From assembly GCA_021785255.1 (NCBI GenBank), contig JAJYGA010000091.1:1-60744 (forward strand): DNA of 60,744 nucleotides, read 5' to 3'. Of this stretch, positions 8,862-17,250 are shown one piece after another. The notes under the pieces were generated by a model. That model worked only from the letters and a program-made list of their open reading frames with translations. It ran no database searches and was not told where the DNA came from. Both the position numbers and the translations under genes were made by a program. Position 1 is the first letter of the stretch. Each line of letters starts with the position of its first letter. The stretch is from Actinomycetes bacterium (GTDB lineage: Bacteria > Actinomycetota > Acidimicrobiia > Acidimicrobiales > Acidimicrobiaceae).

Positions 8862-10112
8862 ATGGTTCGTAGTTCTGTCAACTGGCGAGATCGTCGGCGA
8901 CGTAAGTTTGGAGGGATGGCTGGTGCTAGTGTTGCCACCTTCGGGCTGCTTCTTTCAGCGTGTGGTTCTTCGTCAGCTCCAACTTCGACTGCAGCTGCAA
9001 CTGCAACCAAGAGTTCATTTCAAGCTACTCACTTTACGACAAATCTCAAGGGAATCTGTCCAAATCCATTAGTTGTCCAAACAAACTGGCTTCCCGAGCC
9101 CGACCACGGGGCGCTTTGGGAGTTGATTGGAAGTGGCGGAACGATGCACCAATATACCTATACGGGACCGCTTGGTTCTACCGGTATCAATATGGAGATT
9201 ATTGCCGGTGGTCCAGGCGATAACTACCTGCCCGAGCCAACGGCACTTTACGCTGGGAACCCTGTTGTTCGGGTAACGCCGGATCTTGGTATGGGTAGTT
9301 TGGACACTGCTATCCAGCAGTCCAAGAAGTTTCCTGTGGTCGGTGTGGTATCTCTGCAAGAGCACGATCCACTTGTTTTTATCTCCGATCCAAAGACCTT
9401 TCCAAATTTGAAAACCTTAGCGGATGTGATTAGTGCTGCTAAAAAGGGTGCGCACTTTTATGTGTCTTCTCTGCAGTCGGCTTATGTGCAGTACTTCATC
9501 TCCAAGGGTGTACCGGAGTCGGCGTTCATCGGAGGATATGCTGGCGATCTTTCTAAATTCGTAACTGGACAGGGAATGATCGTACAGCAGGGATATGCGA
9601 CTTCGGAGGTCTACAACCTAGAGCACAACACTCCTGCGTGGAACAAGCCAGTCAACTTTAACTTTTTCTCTAACTATGGTCTCAACGATTACGATGAAGT
9701 GATCGAAGTAGCCAAGCCAAAGCTTGCCGCGATGAAGAGCTGCCTTACTAAGTTAGTTCCGATGATTCAACAGGCATCGGTTGACTACATTCAGCACCCT
9801 TCCACGGTAGACAAGGTACTGAACAAGTTCAACAGCGGGGGTTTTGGGGCAAGCTACTGGAGCACTTCTTTGGCTTACTCCAAGGCAGCTGTTGCACGTA
9901 TGCTCAAGTATGATCTCGTTGGCAACTCCCATGGCGGGACCGGTCCTATAGGTGAAATAAATCTCACGCGTCTTGGTCAGAATATTTCGTCGCTTGTCCC
10001 AATCTATGCGAAGCAAGGTTCGACGAACTACCTTCCTGGACTTACCCCTAGTGATATCGCAACGAATGAGTTTATAAACCCCTCTATTAAGTTGCCGAAC
10101 TCCACGGGGTAG
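8862..10112 (+). CDS. ABC transporter substrate-binding lipoprotein
   Basis: A 416-residue secreted binding protein. The N-terminus carries an arginine cluster (WRDRRRRKF), a hydrophobic stretch and the lipobox LLSACG, followed by a Ser/Thr/Ala-rich linker, so it should be a lipoprotein anchored outside the membrane. The body resembles NMT1/SsuA-like periplasmic binding proteins. Together with the two upstream genes it completes an importer. ATG 8862 is preferred because AAAGGA lies 5 bases before it; the ATG at 8841 and TTG at 8832 lack such a site. The ligand is unknown; context suggests the substrate of the surrounding hydrolases and oxygenases. Confidence 0.9.
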   Translation: MVRSSVNWRDRRRRKFGGMAGASVATFGLLLSACGSSSAPTSTAAATATKSSFQATHFTTNLKGICPNPLVVQTNWLPEPDHGALWELIGSGGTMHQYTYTGPLGSTGINMEIIAGGPGDNYLPEPTALYAGNPVVRVTPDLGMGSLDTAIQQSKKFPVVGVVSLQEHDPLVFISDPKTFPNLKTLADVISAAKKGAHFYVSSLQSAYVQYFISKGVPESAFIGGYAGDLSKFVTGQGMIVQQGYATSEVYNLEHNTPAWNKPVNFNFFSNYGLNDYDEVIEVAKPKLAAMKSCLTKLVPMIQQASVDYIQHPSTVDKVLNKFNSGGFGASYWSTSLAYSKAAVARMLKYDLVGNSHGGTGPIGEINLTRLGQNISSLVPIYAKQGSTNYLPGLTPSDIATNEFINPSIKLPNSTG

Positions 10113-10165
10113 CGGACGTTCGAAGGTCGGCAGTTTTATAGATGCTGTAGGAGAGGGAGTTATCT

Positions 10166-11542
10166 GTGGCTAAGGCAGACCTAGTCGTTACAAATGGAGT
10201 CTTTCTAACAATGGATCCAAGTCATAAAGATCCAGTGAATGGTTGGATGAGCATAGACGACGATGGCATCATAGCTGAGGTAGGGGTGGGAACAGCTCCC
10301 CCTGCACAGAGAGTTGTTGACGTTGGAGGTTCGTTTGTAGCTCCTGGTTTTGTCTCAGCCCACAGCCACCTCTTCACGAGCGGCTCCCGTGGACTTGCGA
10401 GTGATAAACCACTGTATTCGTGGATCGAGGCGATGACCCGCTATAGCGAGCACGCCTCAGCTGATGATATCTACTGGTGTACTCTTCATGGAGCACTTGA
10501 CTTCCTCAACAATGGAATAACGACCGCTTATGACTTTACAGCTAGCAGGCTCATCTTTCGAGCTGATTCAGCGGAAAGAGGTCGGTATTTTGGAGAACTC
10601 CGCACGCAGGGTTTCTCGGATAGTCAGTTCCATGCAAAACTCGACTCCGGCATTCGTTTTATTCATAGCATTGCGTTGGACGATAGCGTAGGTAGCGATC
10701 AAGAGGTGATTGATCGTATGGCTCAAAGTGTGAAGCTGGCTTCGAGCTATTCTGACAGAAGCACTGTGCTTGGAGTAGCTATCTCTGGTAGCGTCCAGTG
10801 GGCAGAGTCGAAGCGAACCGCTCGGCTTGAGGTTGAAGCGATGCGTACCTTTGGTATCATCAACCAACCTCATCTCCTTGAAACTCCCTACGGCGTGTCT
10901 TTCCAACAAGAACGTTTTGCCTGGTATAGGGAGGCTGGAGCCTTAGGACCTGATCTTGTTTTTGGTCATTTTATTCATACGACTGAAGCAATGGTGAAAG
11001 AAGCTGCAGAGGCAGGGTGCGCTATGGTCTGGCAACCGACTTCAAACGGCAGACTTGGATCCGGCATAGCGAATATACCTAGCTATCTCAGGGCAGGACT
11101 TCGCGTTGGAGTTGGGCTAGACGATCAGTCGTGCACGGACATATCCGATCCCTGGCAGAATCTTCGTATGGGTCTTTATCTTCTCCGGGCGTCTACCTGT
11201 GATGCCTCGGTTCTCGGGGTTCGAGAGATGCTTGAACTCCATACTTTAGGTTCAGCACGAGCCTTGGGCTTAGACGATCGCGTTGGTTCACTCTCTCCTG
11301 GTAAGTTTGCTGATTTTCTCGTGGTGAATCCCCGCTCTCCCGATACTGGACCAGTCTGGGATCCGTGGGGAACTTATGTATTGGCCTGCGGTTTGCGTAA
11401 TTTAAAACAGGTTTGGGTAGGCGGGAAGCTCGTTAGTGCAGATGGTATCGCAACCAGATTTGATCAAGAAAAAGTTTCGTCGGAACTCCATTTTCGACTT
11501 GGTTCGATCCGTGATCGTATTACAAAGGACGAAGGAAGATGA
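10166..11542 (+). CDS. Amidohydrolase of the TRZ/ATZ type
   Basis: A 458-residue amidohydrolase with the N- and C-terminal beta-sandwich typical of the group (start DLVVTNGVFLTMDP, end LGLDDRVGSLSPGKFADFLVV). Metal ligands are visible in GFVSAHSHLF, FGHFIHTTEAM and VGLDDQSCTDISDPW. Family members include S-adenosylhomocysteine/methylthioadenosine deaminase, hydroxyatrazine hydrolases and guanine-type deaminases. I cannot name the substrate. The start is GTG after GGAGAGGGAG. It overlaps the following amidase gene by 4 bases (ATGA), so they are translationally coupled. Some usual conserved residues after the first HxH differ, which points to an unusual substrate. Confidence 0.85.
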   Translation: MAKADLVVTNGVFLTMDPSHKDPVNGWMSIDDDGIIAEVGVGTAPPAQRVVDVGGSFVAPGFVSAHSHLFTSGSRGLASDKPLYSWIEAMTRYSEHASADDIYWCTLHGALDFLNNGITTAYDFTASRLIFRADSAERGRYFGELRTQGFSDSQFHAKLDSGIRFIHSIALDDSVGSDQEVIDRMAQSVKLASSYSDRSTVLGVAISGSVQWAESKRTARLEVEAMRTFGIINQPHLLETPYGVSFQQERFAWYREAGALGPDLVFGHFIHTTEAMVKEAAEAGCAMVWQPTSNGRLGSGIANIPSYLRAGLRVGVGLDDQSCTDISDPWQNLRMGLYLLRASTCDASVLGVREMLELHTLGSARALGLDDRVGSLSPGKFADFLVVNPRSPDTGPVWDPWGTYVLACGLRNLKQVWVGGKLVSADGIATRFDQEKVSSELHFRLGSIRDRITKDEGR

Positions 11543-12789
11543 AGGTACCGATAGACGTTACAAATGCATTCATAAACGGTCCGTCTTTGGTTGAAATGGG
11601 TGGAAAGGGGTCTTTAGAGTCAGTAACATTCGCTGTGAAAGATGTATTTGACGTAAGGGGCTACCGCACAGGCTCGGGGAATCCGACTTGGCTTGAGCAT
11701 GCACCAACTGCTCGACAGCATGCTCTGAGCGTTGAGAGACTCTTGAACTCGGGTGCAACGCTACTTGGCTCGACTATTACTGATGAACTAGCTTTTAGCC
11801 TCTCTGGAACAAACGTTCATTATGGAACCCCTCTTAACTACAAAGCTCCTGGGCGTATTCCTGGAGGTTCGTCGGCTGGATCGGCGTCAGCGGTAGCTGC
11901 GGGTACAGTTCAATTTGCACTTGGTACTGATACGGCTGGATCAGTTAGGGTACCTGCTTCATACTGCGGCATCTGGGGGTTGCGGCCATCTCATGGCAGG
12001 ATATCCATGTTAGGCACAGTTCCTTTAGCGCCGTCGTTTGATACAGTAGGCGTACTATCTGGCTCTGGGACCATTTTAGAACCTGTTTTACACTCTCTTT
12101 TAGATAGTAAGTCAAACTCTGAAGTTCGTCAAATAGTACGACTTGTTGTTGCTAGTGATCTTTTTGATCTAGTGGAACCCTTTGCCTATGAGGGGTTAGC
12201 GGCTGCGACTCATTGGCTTTCTAAAACACTTGGAGTTCCTCTTGTCTGGAAAGAGGTACTCGGGAGCGATGCAGTTGATGAGTGTCGTAACGGTTTTAGG
12301 CATCAGCAGATGGCCGAGGTTTGGCAGACTCATGGGCAGTGGATACAGAAGTACAAGCCAAGCTTTGGACCTGGGGTTGCGGCCAGATTTGAAATGGCAT
12401 CGAAGACGACACCTATATCGGATTTTGAGATATCTACGCTGAAGCGAGAGGTTAACTCACTGCTTGAAGAAGCGATGCTCCCTAGTTCGCTTTTAGTTGT
12501 TCCAGTAACCCCGTCAGTCGCTCCGGTGCTACATGAGCATCCCACAGATAAAGAGAGACTTCGCCAGAGTATTATAAGTTTGAATTCGATTGCAGGAATA
12601 TCAGGAGCCCCTGAACTCTCTTGCCCGGTAGTTGGTTCTTATGGACTCCCAATTGGCATAGGGGTCGTCGGACTTCCAGGTGATGACGAGCTTTTGTGCA
12701 AGGTAGCGACATCTCTTTGTACTGCAGGGTTTGACTTACCTGATTCGAGCAGAGTTCTTGTCGACGTGAGAGAGGTTGACGGTGAGTAG
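11539..12789 (+). CDS. Amidase (amidase signature family), second copy
   Basis: A 416-residue amidase. The catalytic lysine lies in TFAVKDVFDVRG, the conserved glycine/serine stretch is PGGSSAGSASAVAAG, and the nucleophile segment is LGTDTAGSVRVPASYCG. The protein is only distantly like the amidase at 1231, so the pair is not a recent duplication. Relatives include AtzF/allophanate hydrolases and AtzE-type carboxamidases, often found beside amidohydrolases of the upstream kind. Its ATG overlaps the stop of the amidohydrolase gene and its end overlaps the start of the cysteine hydrolase gene, so three hydrolases are made from one tight operon. Confidence 0.88.
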   Translation: MKVPIDVTNAFINGPSLVEMGGKGSLESVTFAVKDVFDVRGYRTGSGNPTWLEHAPTARQHALSVERLLNSGATLLGSTITDELAFSLSGTNVHYGTPLNYKAPGRIPGGSSAGSASAVAAGTVQFALGTDTAGSVRVPASYCGIWGLRPSHGRISMLGTVPLAPSFDTVGVLSGSGTILEPVLHSLLDSKSNSEVRQIVRLVVASDLFDLVEPFAYEGLAAATHWLSKTLGVPLVWKEVLGSDAVDECRNGFRHQQMAEVWQTHGQWIQKYKPSFGPGVAARFEMASKTTPISDFEISTLKREVNSLLEEAMLPSSLLVVPVTPSVAPVLHEHPTDKERLRQSIISLNSIAGISGAPELSCPVVGSYGLPIGIGVVGLPGDDELLCKVATSLCTAGFDLPDSSRVLVDVREVDGE

Positions 12790-13579
12790 GTCCGACAAAT
12801 CGACTAGTGTAACTACCCTAAAACGCCTTGGGACGAGTGCAAACTCTTGGGGTGTTTCCAAGGGGATGGTGTCACTTGTGAGACTGCCGTCAGATGCATT
12901 TATTATTGAAGTGCCAGCACATCCTCAGCGTTTAGAGATAGATCTAATGCGTTCTGCTCTTCTCATAGTTGACATGCAGAATGACTTTTGTTCATCCGGC
13001 GGTTGGCTTTCATCTATTGGGGTAGATACCGAACCGCTTCGAACGATCATTGAGCCTATTCGCATGATTTCAGAGCAGCTTCGCTCCTTGAGAGTTCCCA
13101 TTATCTGGCTGAATTGGGGAAACCGGCCCGATCAGGCCAATCTCCCGCCGGGAGTCCTCCACGTATACAACCCTGACGGAGAAAGCGTTGGCATCGGTGA
13201 TGAACTCCCTGGTAGCGGTTCGCGCGTGTTGGAGTCTGGCAGCTGGTCGGCTGGTCCGGTAAGTGGTCTTGATCCCTACTCTGGTGACATATTGGTCGAG
13301 AAATACCGCATGAGCGGATTCCATGACACTCCACTTGATAGCATATTACGTAATTTAGGCGTAACAACTCTCATCTTTGGGGGTGTTAACGTGGACCAAT
13401 GCGTCTTTGCGACTCTTATCGACGCGGCGTCACTTGGGTACGACGTGGTACTGTTGTCTGACTGTAGTGCGACCACTTCACCTGACTTCTGCGTTCAATC
13501 CACCCACTACAACGTGGCGCAGTGCTTTGGTTTCGTTGCGTCTTCAGACAGTGTTATAACTGCGTGTAACGAAGTATAA
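12782..13579 (+). CDS. Isochorismatase-like cysteine hydrolase
   Basis: A 265-residue hydrolase with the Asp-Lys-Cys triad of the family: Asp in ALLIVDMQNDF, Lys in LVEKYRMSGF, Cys in GGVNVDQCVFAT. The cis-peptide-like GVNVDQC region and the LSDCSATTS end are typical. Known relatives that fit the neighbourhood are RutB (ureidoacrylate amidohydrolase), biuret hydrolase and N-carbamoylsarcosine amidase; I cannot choose among them. GTG at 12782 has GAGAGAGG at 6-base spacing and overlaps the amidase end by 8 bases; TTG 12776 abuts the site. The N-terminal 50 residues before the core are longer than usual. Confidence 0.88.
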   Translation: MSRSDKSTSVTTLKRLGTSANSWGVSKGMVSLVRLPSDAFIIEVPAHPQRLEIDLMRSALLIVDMQNDFCSSGGWLSSIGVDTEPLRTIIEPIRMISEQLRSLRVPIIWLNWGNRPDQANLPPGVLHVYNPDGESVGIGDELPGSGSRVLESGSWSAGPVSGLDPYSGDILVEKYRMSGFHDTPLDSILRNLGVTTLIFGGVNVDQCVFATLIDAASLGYDVVLLSDCSATTSPDFCVQSTHYNVAQCFGFVASSDSVITACNEV

Positions 13580-13592
13580 GAGTGGAGAGGTT

Positions 13593-14039
13593 ATGTCGAA
13601 TAGCTTGAATGCGCCGTTGTATTTTGATGTCGAATCAGCTCAGCCATACCTGATTTCAGCAGGAGATAGCGTTAAACTTGCAGTTGTACATCATCCCGAC
13701 AGTAGCTACGATGTTTCTGTTATATACGAGGTATGGGAAGTAGGCGGTTCTCAACCTATCAACTCTCATGAACGTTCGATTGAAACATTTTGGTTCTTGG
13801 CGGGTAATGGGATTGCTTACAGCGATGACAACGTCGTTGAGGTGGCTTCAGGAGGGTTTCTCGTTCTTCCTCCAAAGTCAAAGCACCGTATTGTAAATAC
13901 TGGTAAGTCTCGTCTATATGCTATTACTACGATGTCGCCGGACGATGGTTTCGCTAAACTCATAACGTCTGGAATCCCTACAACCTTTGATCCGGAAGAC
14001 TTTGAGGTTCTTCACCGAGTAGTTACGATGTCCGAGTAG
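13593..14039 (+). CDS. Cupin domain protein
   Basis: A 148-residue single-domain cupin. The first cupin motif is recognisable in INSHERSIETFWFLAGNG (metal-binding His and Glu) and the second in GGFLVLPPKSKHRIVNTG. Small cupins of this kind act as dioxygenases, isomerases or sensors; nothing here fixes which. The gene follows the cysteine hydrolase after 13 bases with GGAGAGG before the ATG, so it is the last gene of the rightward operon. Its tail overlaps the end of the oppositely oriented Rieske gene by 28 bases. Confidence 0.85.
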   Translation: MSNSLNAPLYFDVESAQPYLISAGDSVKLAVVHHPDSSYDVSVIYEVWEVGGSQPINSHERSIETFWFLAGNGIAYSDDNVVEVASGGFLVLPPKSKHRIVNTGKSRLYAITTMSPDDGFAKLITSGIPTTFDPEDFEVLHRVVTMSE

Positions 14040-15079
14040 CTACTGGCGAGATCGGGATGGCGATCGATGTTTGGCTGACTGGGGACGGTTGTGAGTTCTT
14101 CATTGTTTGCAAGTTTTTTGAGAAATCGGCGATATTCGACAGTATTTCTATCACAGCGTAAGTGGACCTCTTCAGTGGCAGATATCGGAAAGTCCGGATT
14201 CGTAACTTCAAGTATCTCTCGATCTTCATCGACGACTCGACGGCTAAAAGCGTGAAACAAGTCGTAAGGCTGAGTTGTTTCGTCTCCAGCAAGCGCGGAG
14301 CAGCGTAGATACATAGATTGATTGTCGTCTACAGGTGTGACGCTGCCATAGAACGCGTAATCTGGTGCAGCTCCGTTGTAGGTGAGACGTATTCGTGTGT
14401 GAAGAGGTCCGAGCAGTTCAGCTTCTTGAAATCGATCGAATGCCAAGGTCTCGTTGTCTATGCCCATTTGAGGACCTACACCACCAACATATTGAGGAAT
14501 TCGGGTTATGAATCCGCTGGAGGTTAACTCGACGCTATATCGTGGTACCCACGGCCTCGTAGGGTCACCAAAGGTGTTTTGATGAATAAATGCAGGGTGC
14601 GATTGATCAAGGTTATTGTCAATAATTCGAAATCCACTGGCACCCCATAGTTCGAAGAAGTCAACTTGCACTCTCCATCCTAGTTCGTCTGCCTCGTGCC
14701 AAGGTGGCGGGCCAGTGGTCTCGGGGGTACCGATACATGTCCAAACTACTCCATAACGTTCGACGACCGGGTAGGTAGCGAGGTAAGCTTTGGGTGGGAT
14801 TGGAAGGCCGGCTTCAATCTGGGGAATGAACTTGCAGTTTCCATCCTCGCCGAACTGCCAACCGTGATATGGACAGACCAACGAACCATCTTGTTCTTTT
14901 GCATGATCTAGTCGAGCTCCACGATGCGGGCAGTACGGCTGGGTGAGCACTAGACCGGTGGTTGATCTCCATAGTACGTAATGTTTACCAAATAGTTTTA
15001 CTAACTTCGGCGTTTGATCAGTCTTTAATGCAACAGGATACCAGAAGTTTTGGAGTCTTTTGAGTTCTGTAATCTTCAC
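14012..15079 (-). CDS. Rieske-type aromatic ring/N- or O-demethylating oxygenase, alpha subunit (gene B)
   Basis: A 355-residue oxygenase component. The Rieske [2Fe-2S] ligands are C50 and H52 (YCPHRGARLDH) and C69 and H72 (LVCPYHGWQF). The mononuclear iron site is in DNNLDQSHPAFIH. Size and layout resemble VanA/PaO-type monooxygenases that remove methyl groups or hydroxylate rings. No reductase or ferredoxin gene is visible next to it, so electrons must come from elsewhere. GTG start overlaps the stop of the upstream Rieske gene (GTGA), so both are one operon reading left. Confidence 0.9.
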   Translation of the reverse strand: MKITELKRLQNFWYPVALKTDQTPKLVKLFGKHYVLWRSTTGLVLTQPYCPHRGARLDHAKEQDGSLVCPYHGWQFGEDGNCKFIPQIEAGLPIPPKAYLATYPVVERYGVVWTCIGTPETTGPPPWHEADELGWRVQVDFFELWGASGFRIIDNNLDQSHPAFIHQNTFGDPTRPWVPRYSVELTSSGFITRIPQYVGGVGPQMGIDNETLAFDRFQEAELLGPLHTRIRLTYNGAAPDYAFYGSVTPVDDNQSMYLRCSALAGDETTQPYDLFHAFSRRVVDEDREILEVTNPDFPISATEEVHLRCDRNTVEYRRFLKKLANNEELTTVPSQPNIDRHPDLASSYSDIVTTR

Positions 15080-16158
15080 TGGTTTTCTTCAGCCCTCTCG
15101 ATATCTTGATTCTCTATTACTTCGCTCTGTGTCTCAAATTCAAGGATATGGTTCTTCAAGTCTTTGATCAGTCTTCGATAGGCGACAGCCACCTTATCGA
15201 ACGGAAGGTGAATCTCGTCTGTCAAAGTCAAAGGCGCTTCTACGGGAAGTTGACTTTCTACAATTGGCTTGTCTTGGTCAGCTAAAAGGGCCTGAAACTC
15301 TGCAAATGATTCATCAGGTTCGTTTATCTTGAAGTCTCTGGATTGATAGCAATAACCTGTACTTTCCCCGAAGGAGTTTGGTTGGACTGAGAAGAAAAGA
15401 ATCCTGCTAGCCCCTGTGTCGACGTAGTAGCTTTGCAGCAAGATGGTGTACGGAGCCGTCACAACATAAGTGTTGGTTTGCTTGCCTTCGAGGTTTCGCA
15501 TCTCAGTGACCCCGAAGGAGTCACTCGTGCTTGGAACAGTCATGGTTAGTTCGAAGTTAAGCTTGTCTTCGTTTCTGGTAACATGATGGCCGGGGACGAC
15601 AAGGTCATCTTTGGTTCCAAGTAGACCGTCATGGAGGTATCCGAGATGGCCAAAGTCCATGAAGTTCTCAACCATGCGTTCCGGAGAGCACTTCCAGGTA
15701 TAGGGGGCGCACTCGACGTGCTTAAAGTTGGGGTCATCCCAAGCTGGAAAGTTTGGTATGGGTCTTTTGGGAGTACCCAAGCAAACCCAGATCATACCGT
15801 AGCGCTCTTCGCAGAGAAGTTTTTCGAGCTTTACACGTCGAGGGATGGGGGTTTCAGGTGTGAGTTGGGGAACACTTACGCATCGCCCGTCTGAGTCAAA
15901 GGCCCATCCATGATATGGACACACCAAACACCCTGCGTCATCGATGGTTCCTAGGGAGAGTTGGGTTCCACGATGAGGACAGCGATCATATGCAGCATGT
16001 GGGACCCCATCGGCATCTCTCCATACAACTATTCGTCTGCCGAGAAGTTCAGTGGCCTTGGGCTCGACTTTGACCGACGAAGACCAATTAACGACGTACC
16101 ACCAGTCGATAAGGGCATCGTCGAAGGTATTCCTTAGATCATGAACTTGGTCATTCAC
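15076..16158 (-). CDS. Rieske-type oxygenase, alpha subunit (gene A)
   Basis: A 360-residue paralogous Rieske oxygenase. Ligands are C60 and H62 (DRCPHRGTQL) and C80 and H83 (LVCPYHGWAF). The catalytic iron site is MVENFMDFGHLGYLHDG, with two histidines in the usual spacing. It differs clearly from the Rieske protein encoded next to it, so the pair may act on two sites or two intermediates, or form a hetero-oligomer. GTG start at 16158; no strong ribosome site is seen in front. It is the first gene of the leftward pair; its promoter should lie in the stretch to its right. Confidence 0.9.
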   Translation of the reverse strand: MNDQVHDLRNTFDDALIDWWYVVNWSSSVKVEPKATELLGRRIVVWRDADGVPHAAYDRCPHRGTQLSLGTIDDAGCLVCPYHGWAFDSDGRCVSVPQLTPETPIPRRVKLEKLLCEERYGMIWVCLGTPKRPIPNFPAWDDPNFKHVECAPYTWKCSPERMVENFMDFGHLGYLHDGLLGTKDDLVVPGHHVTRNEDKLNFELTMTVPSTSDSFGVTEMRNLEGKQTNTYVVTAPYTILLQSYYVDTGASRILFFSVQPNSFGESTGYCYQSRDFKINEPDESFAEFQALLADQDKPIVESQLPVEAPLTLTDEIHLPFDKVAVAYRRLIKDLKNHILEFETQSEVIENQDIERAEENQ

Positions 16159-16552
16159 AAAGGTTATGCTACGGAAGCTATGTTTCCATGCTATTTCGTA
16201 GATGTTACGAGATTCGTGATATTTATATGTGACTGTGAGCGAGCGTCCTGGCCATGATCTATGAGTAGTGAGTTGGCGTCTTTTACCTCCGTGTTTTCAC
16301 GAATGTTACTTGTCTAAAGTGCCGCGAAACTGTTATTCCGTGAGTATTCCTGTATTCCTGTATTCCTACGGACGATTATTGCAATTCCCGCGAATAGTTA
16401 ATTTTAATTCCAGCGGGTTGCTACAGAAGTAACACTGACCTTTTCTCTTTCTCTCTCGATACCTCATCGACAAGGCGGTACGCTCTCACGACGAAGGTAG
16501 ACCTCTACGCATTGGCGTTCGTCTTCGGAGTCATCGCCGGAGCGATCGGTGA
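16159..16552. other. Intergenic stretch at the island's left border
   Basis: No gene is supported. The left part must hold the promoter of the Rieske pair. From about 16339 it holds an imperfect long repeat (separate entry). From about 16465 the base composition rises sharply, marking the start of GC-rich foreign-looking DNA that continues into the SRPBCC gene. Confidence 0.55.
16339..16460. repeat. Imperfect direct repeat, copy A
   Basis: About 120 bases with several ATTCC(T/C)G-like sub-motifs, ending in the 20-base core GCTACAGAAGTAACACTGAC (16420-16439) and a pyrimidine tract closing in CTCTCTCGAT. The same layout occurs at 17089-17219 in the same orientation. The core is identical in both; the rest is degenerate. 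The two copies flank the SRPBCC gene. Confidence 0.85.
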
Positions 16553-16972
16553 TCAGGATTCGCACCGTCGCTTGAGCCCCTCAGCCTCCATTGCCAGGTA
16601 CTTGGTGATGAGCTTCGACGTGAAGAGGCCGACGATGCCGGCCGTGAGACCATGCTGGTCGATGGACAAGACGACGTCGGTTGCTCCAGCCTCGTTGGCT
16701 CGAAGCTGGTGGCCGGCCGTGGTGGTCAGCCCTCCTCGGCTGGTGCGCCAGGTGAACGACGCCTCCGGCTTGAGCTCGGTGACCTCCCAGACCATGGCCG
16801 GCAGCCGCGGCTGCGTCAGCCGCACCTTGGCGCCGACGGCAAACTCCCCTCCGCTCCTGCGTTCTGCCTTGCTCACGGACTCCGTCCACGTCGGCATCCG
16901 CTCGACGTCTATGAGCACTCTCCAGACGTCGGCGGGTGGGGCATCGATGTTGACTGACGTCTCGGCGCGCAC
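16553..16972 (-). CDS. SRPBCC family protein (START/polyketide-cyclase fold)
   Basis: A 139-residue protein with the SRPBCC opening (VNIDAPPADVWRVLIDVERMPTW), the strand WEVTELKPEASFTWRT, and the closing helix ITKYLAMEAEGLKRR. Such proteins bind hydrophobic ligands; the specific role is unknown. GTG 16972 follows a GGGAGAC site at 7 bases; an upstream TTG at 17044 would add an arginine-rich tail without family resemblance. The gene is much richer in G+C than the Rieske genes to its left and sits between two long direct repeats, so it looks like a transferred cassette. Confidence 0.82.
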   Translation of the reverse strand: MRAETSVNIDAPPADVWRVLIDVERMPTWTESVSKAERRSGGEFAVGAKVRLTQPRLPAMVWEVTELKPEASFTWRTSRGGLTTTAGHQLRANEAGATDVVLSIDQHGLTAGIVGLFTSKLITKYLAMEAEGLKRRCES

Positions 16973-17088
16973 GGTCTGTCTCCCTGCTCTTGGTTCCCGG
17001 GGTGCCGTTGACCGGTGGACCAACCCGCTACGGGAACGGGCCAAGCCGCAAGTAACGCTGAACGGCTGGGTGTAAGTTTAGGCTGCCG

Positions 17089-17219
17089 CGTTGAGTATTC
17101 CAGTATTCCCGCGGGTGATTATTTCAACGCTCGCGAATTATTCCAGTAATTCCCGCGATCAATTATTCTAACTCCGTGTGTCGCTACAGAAGTAACACTG
17201 ACTCCTTATCTCTCTCGAT
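17089..17219. repeat. Imperfect direct repeat, copy B
   Basis: Second copy of the repeat seen at 16339-16460. It starts with a TGAGTATTCCAGTATTCCCG-like run, has further ATTCCCGCG units, the identical 20-base core at 17183-17202 and the ending CTCTCTCGAT. It lies just beyond the stop of the istB relic, where the terminal repeats of an IS21-family element would be expected, so copies A and B may be remnants of IS21-type ends (inference). Confidence 0.85.
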
Positions 17220-17250
17220 TTTCATGTACTTTGAGACGTGATGCTCCAAT

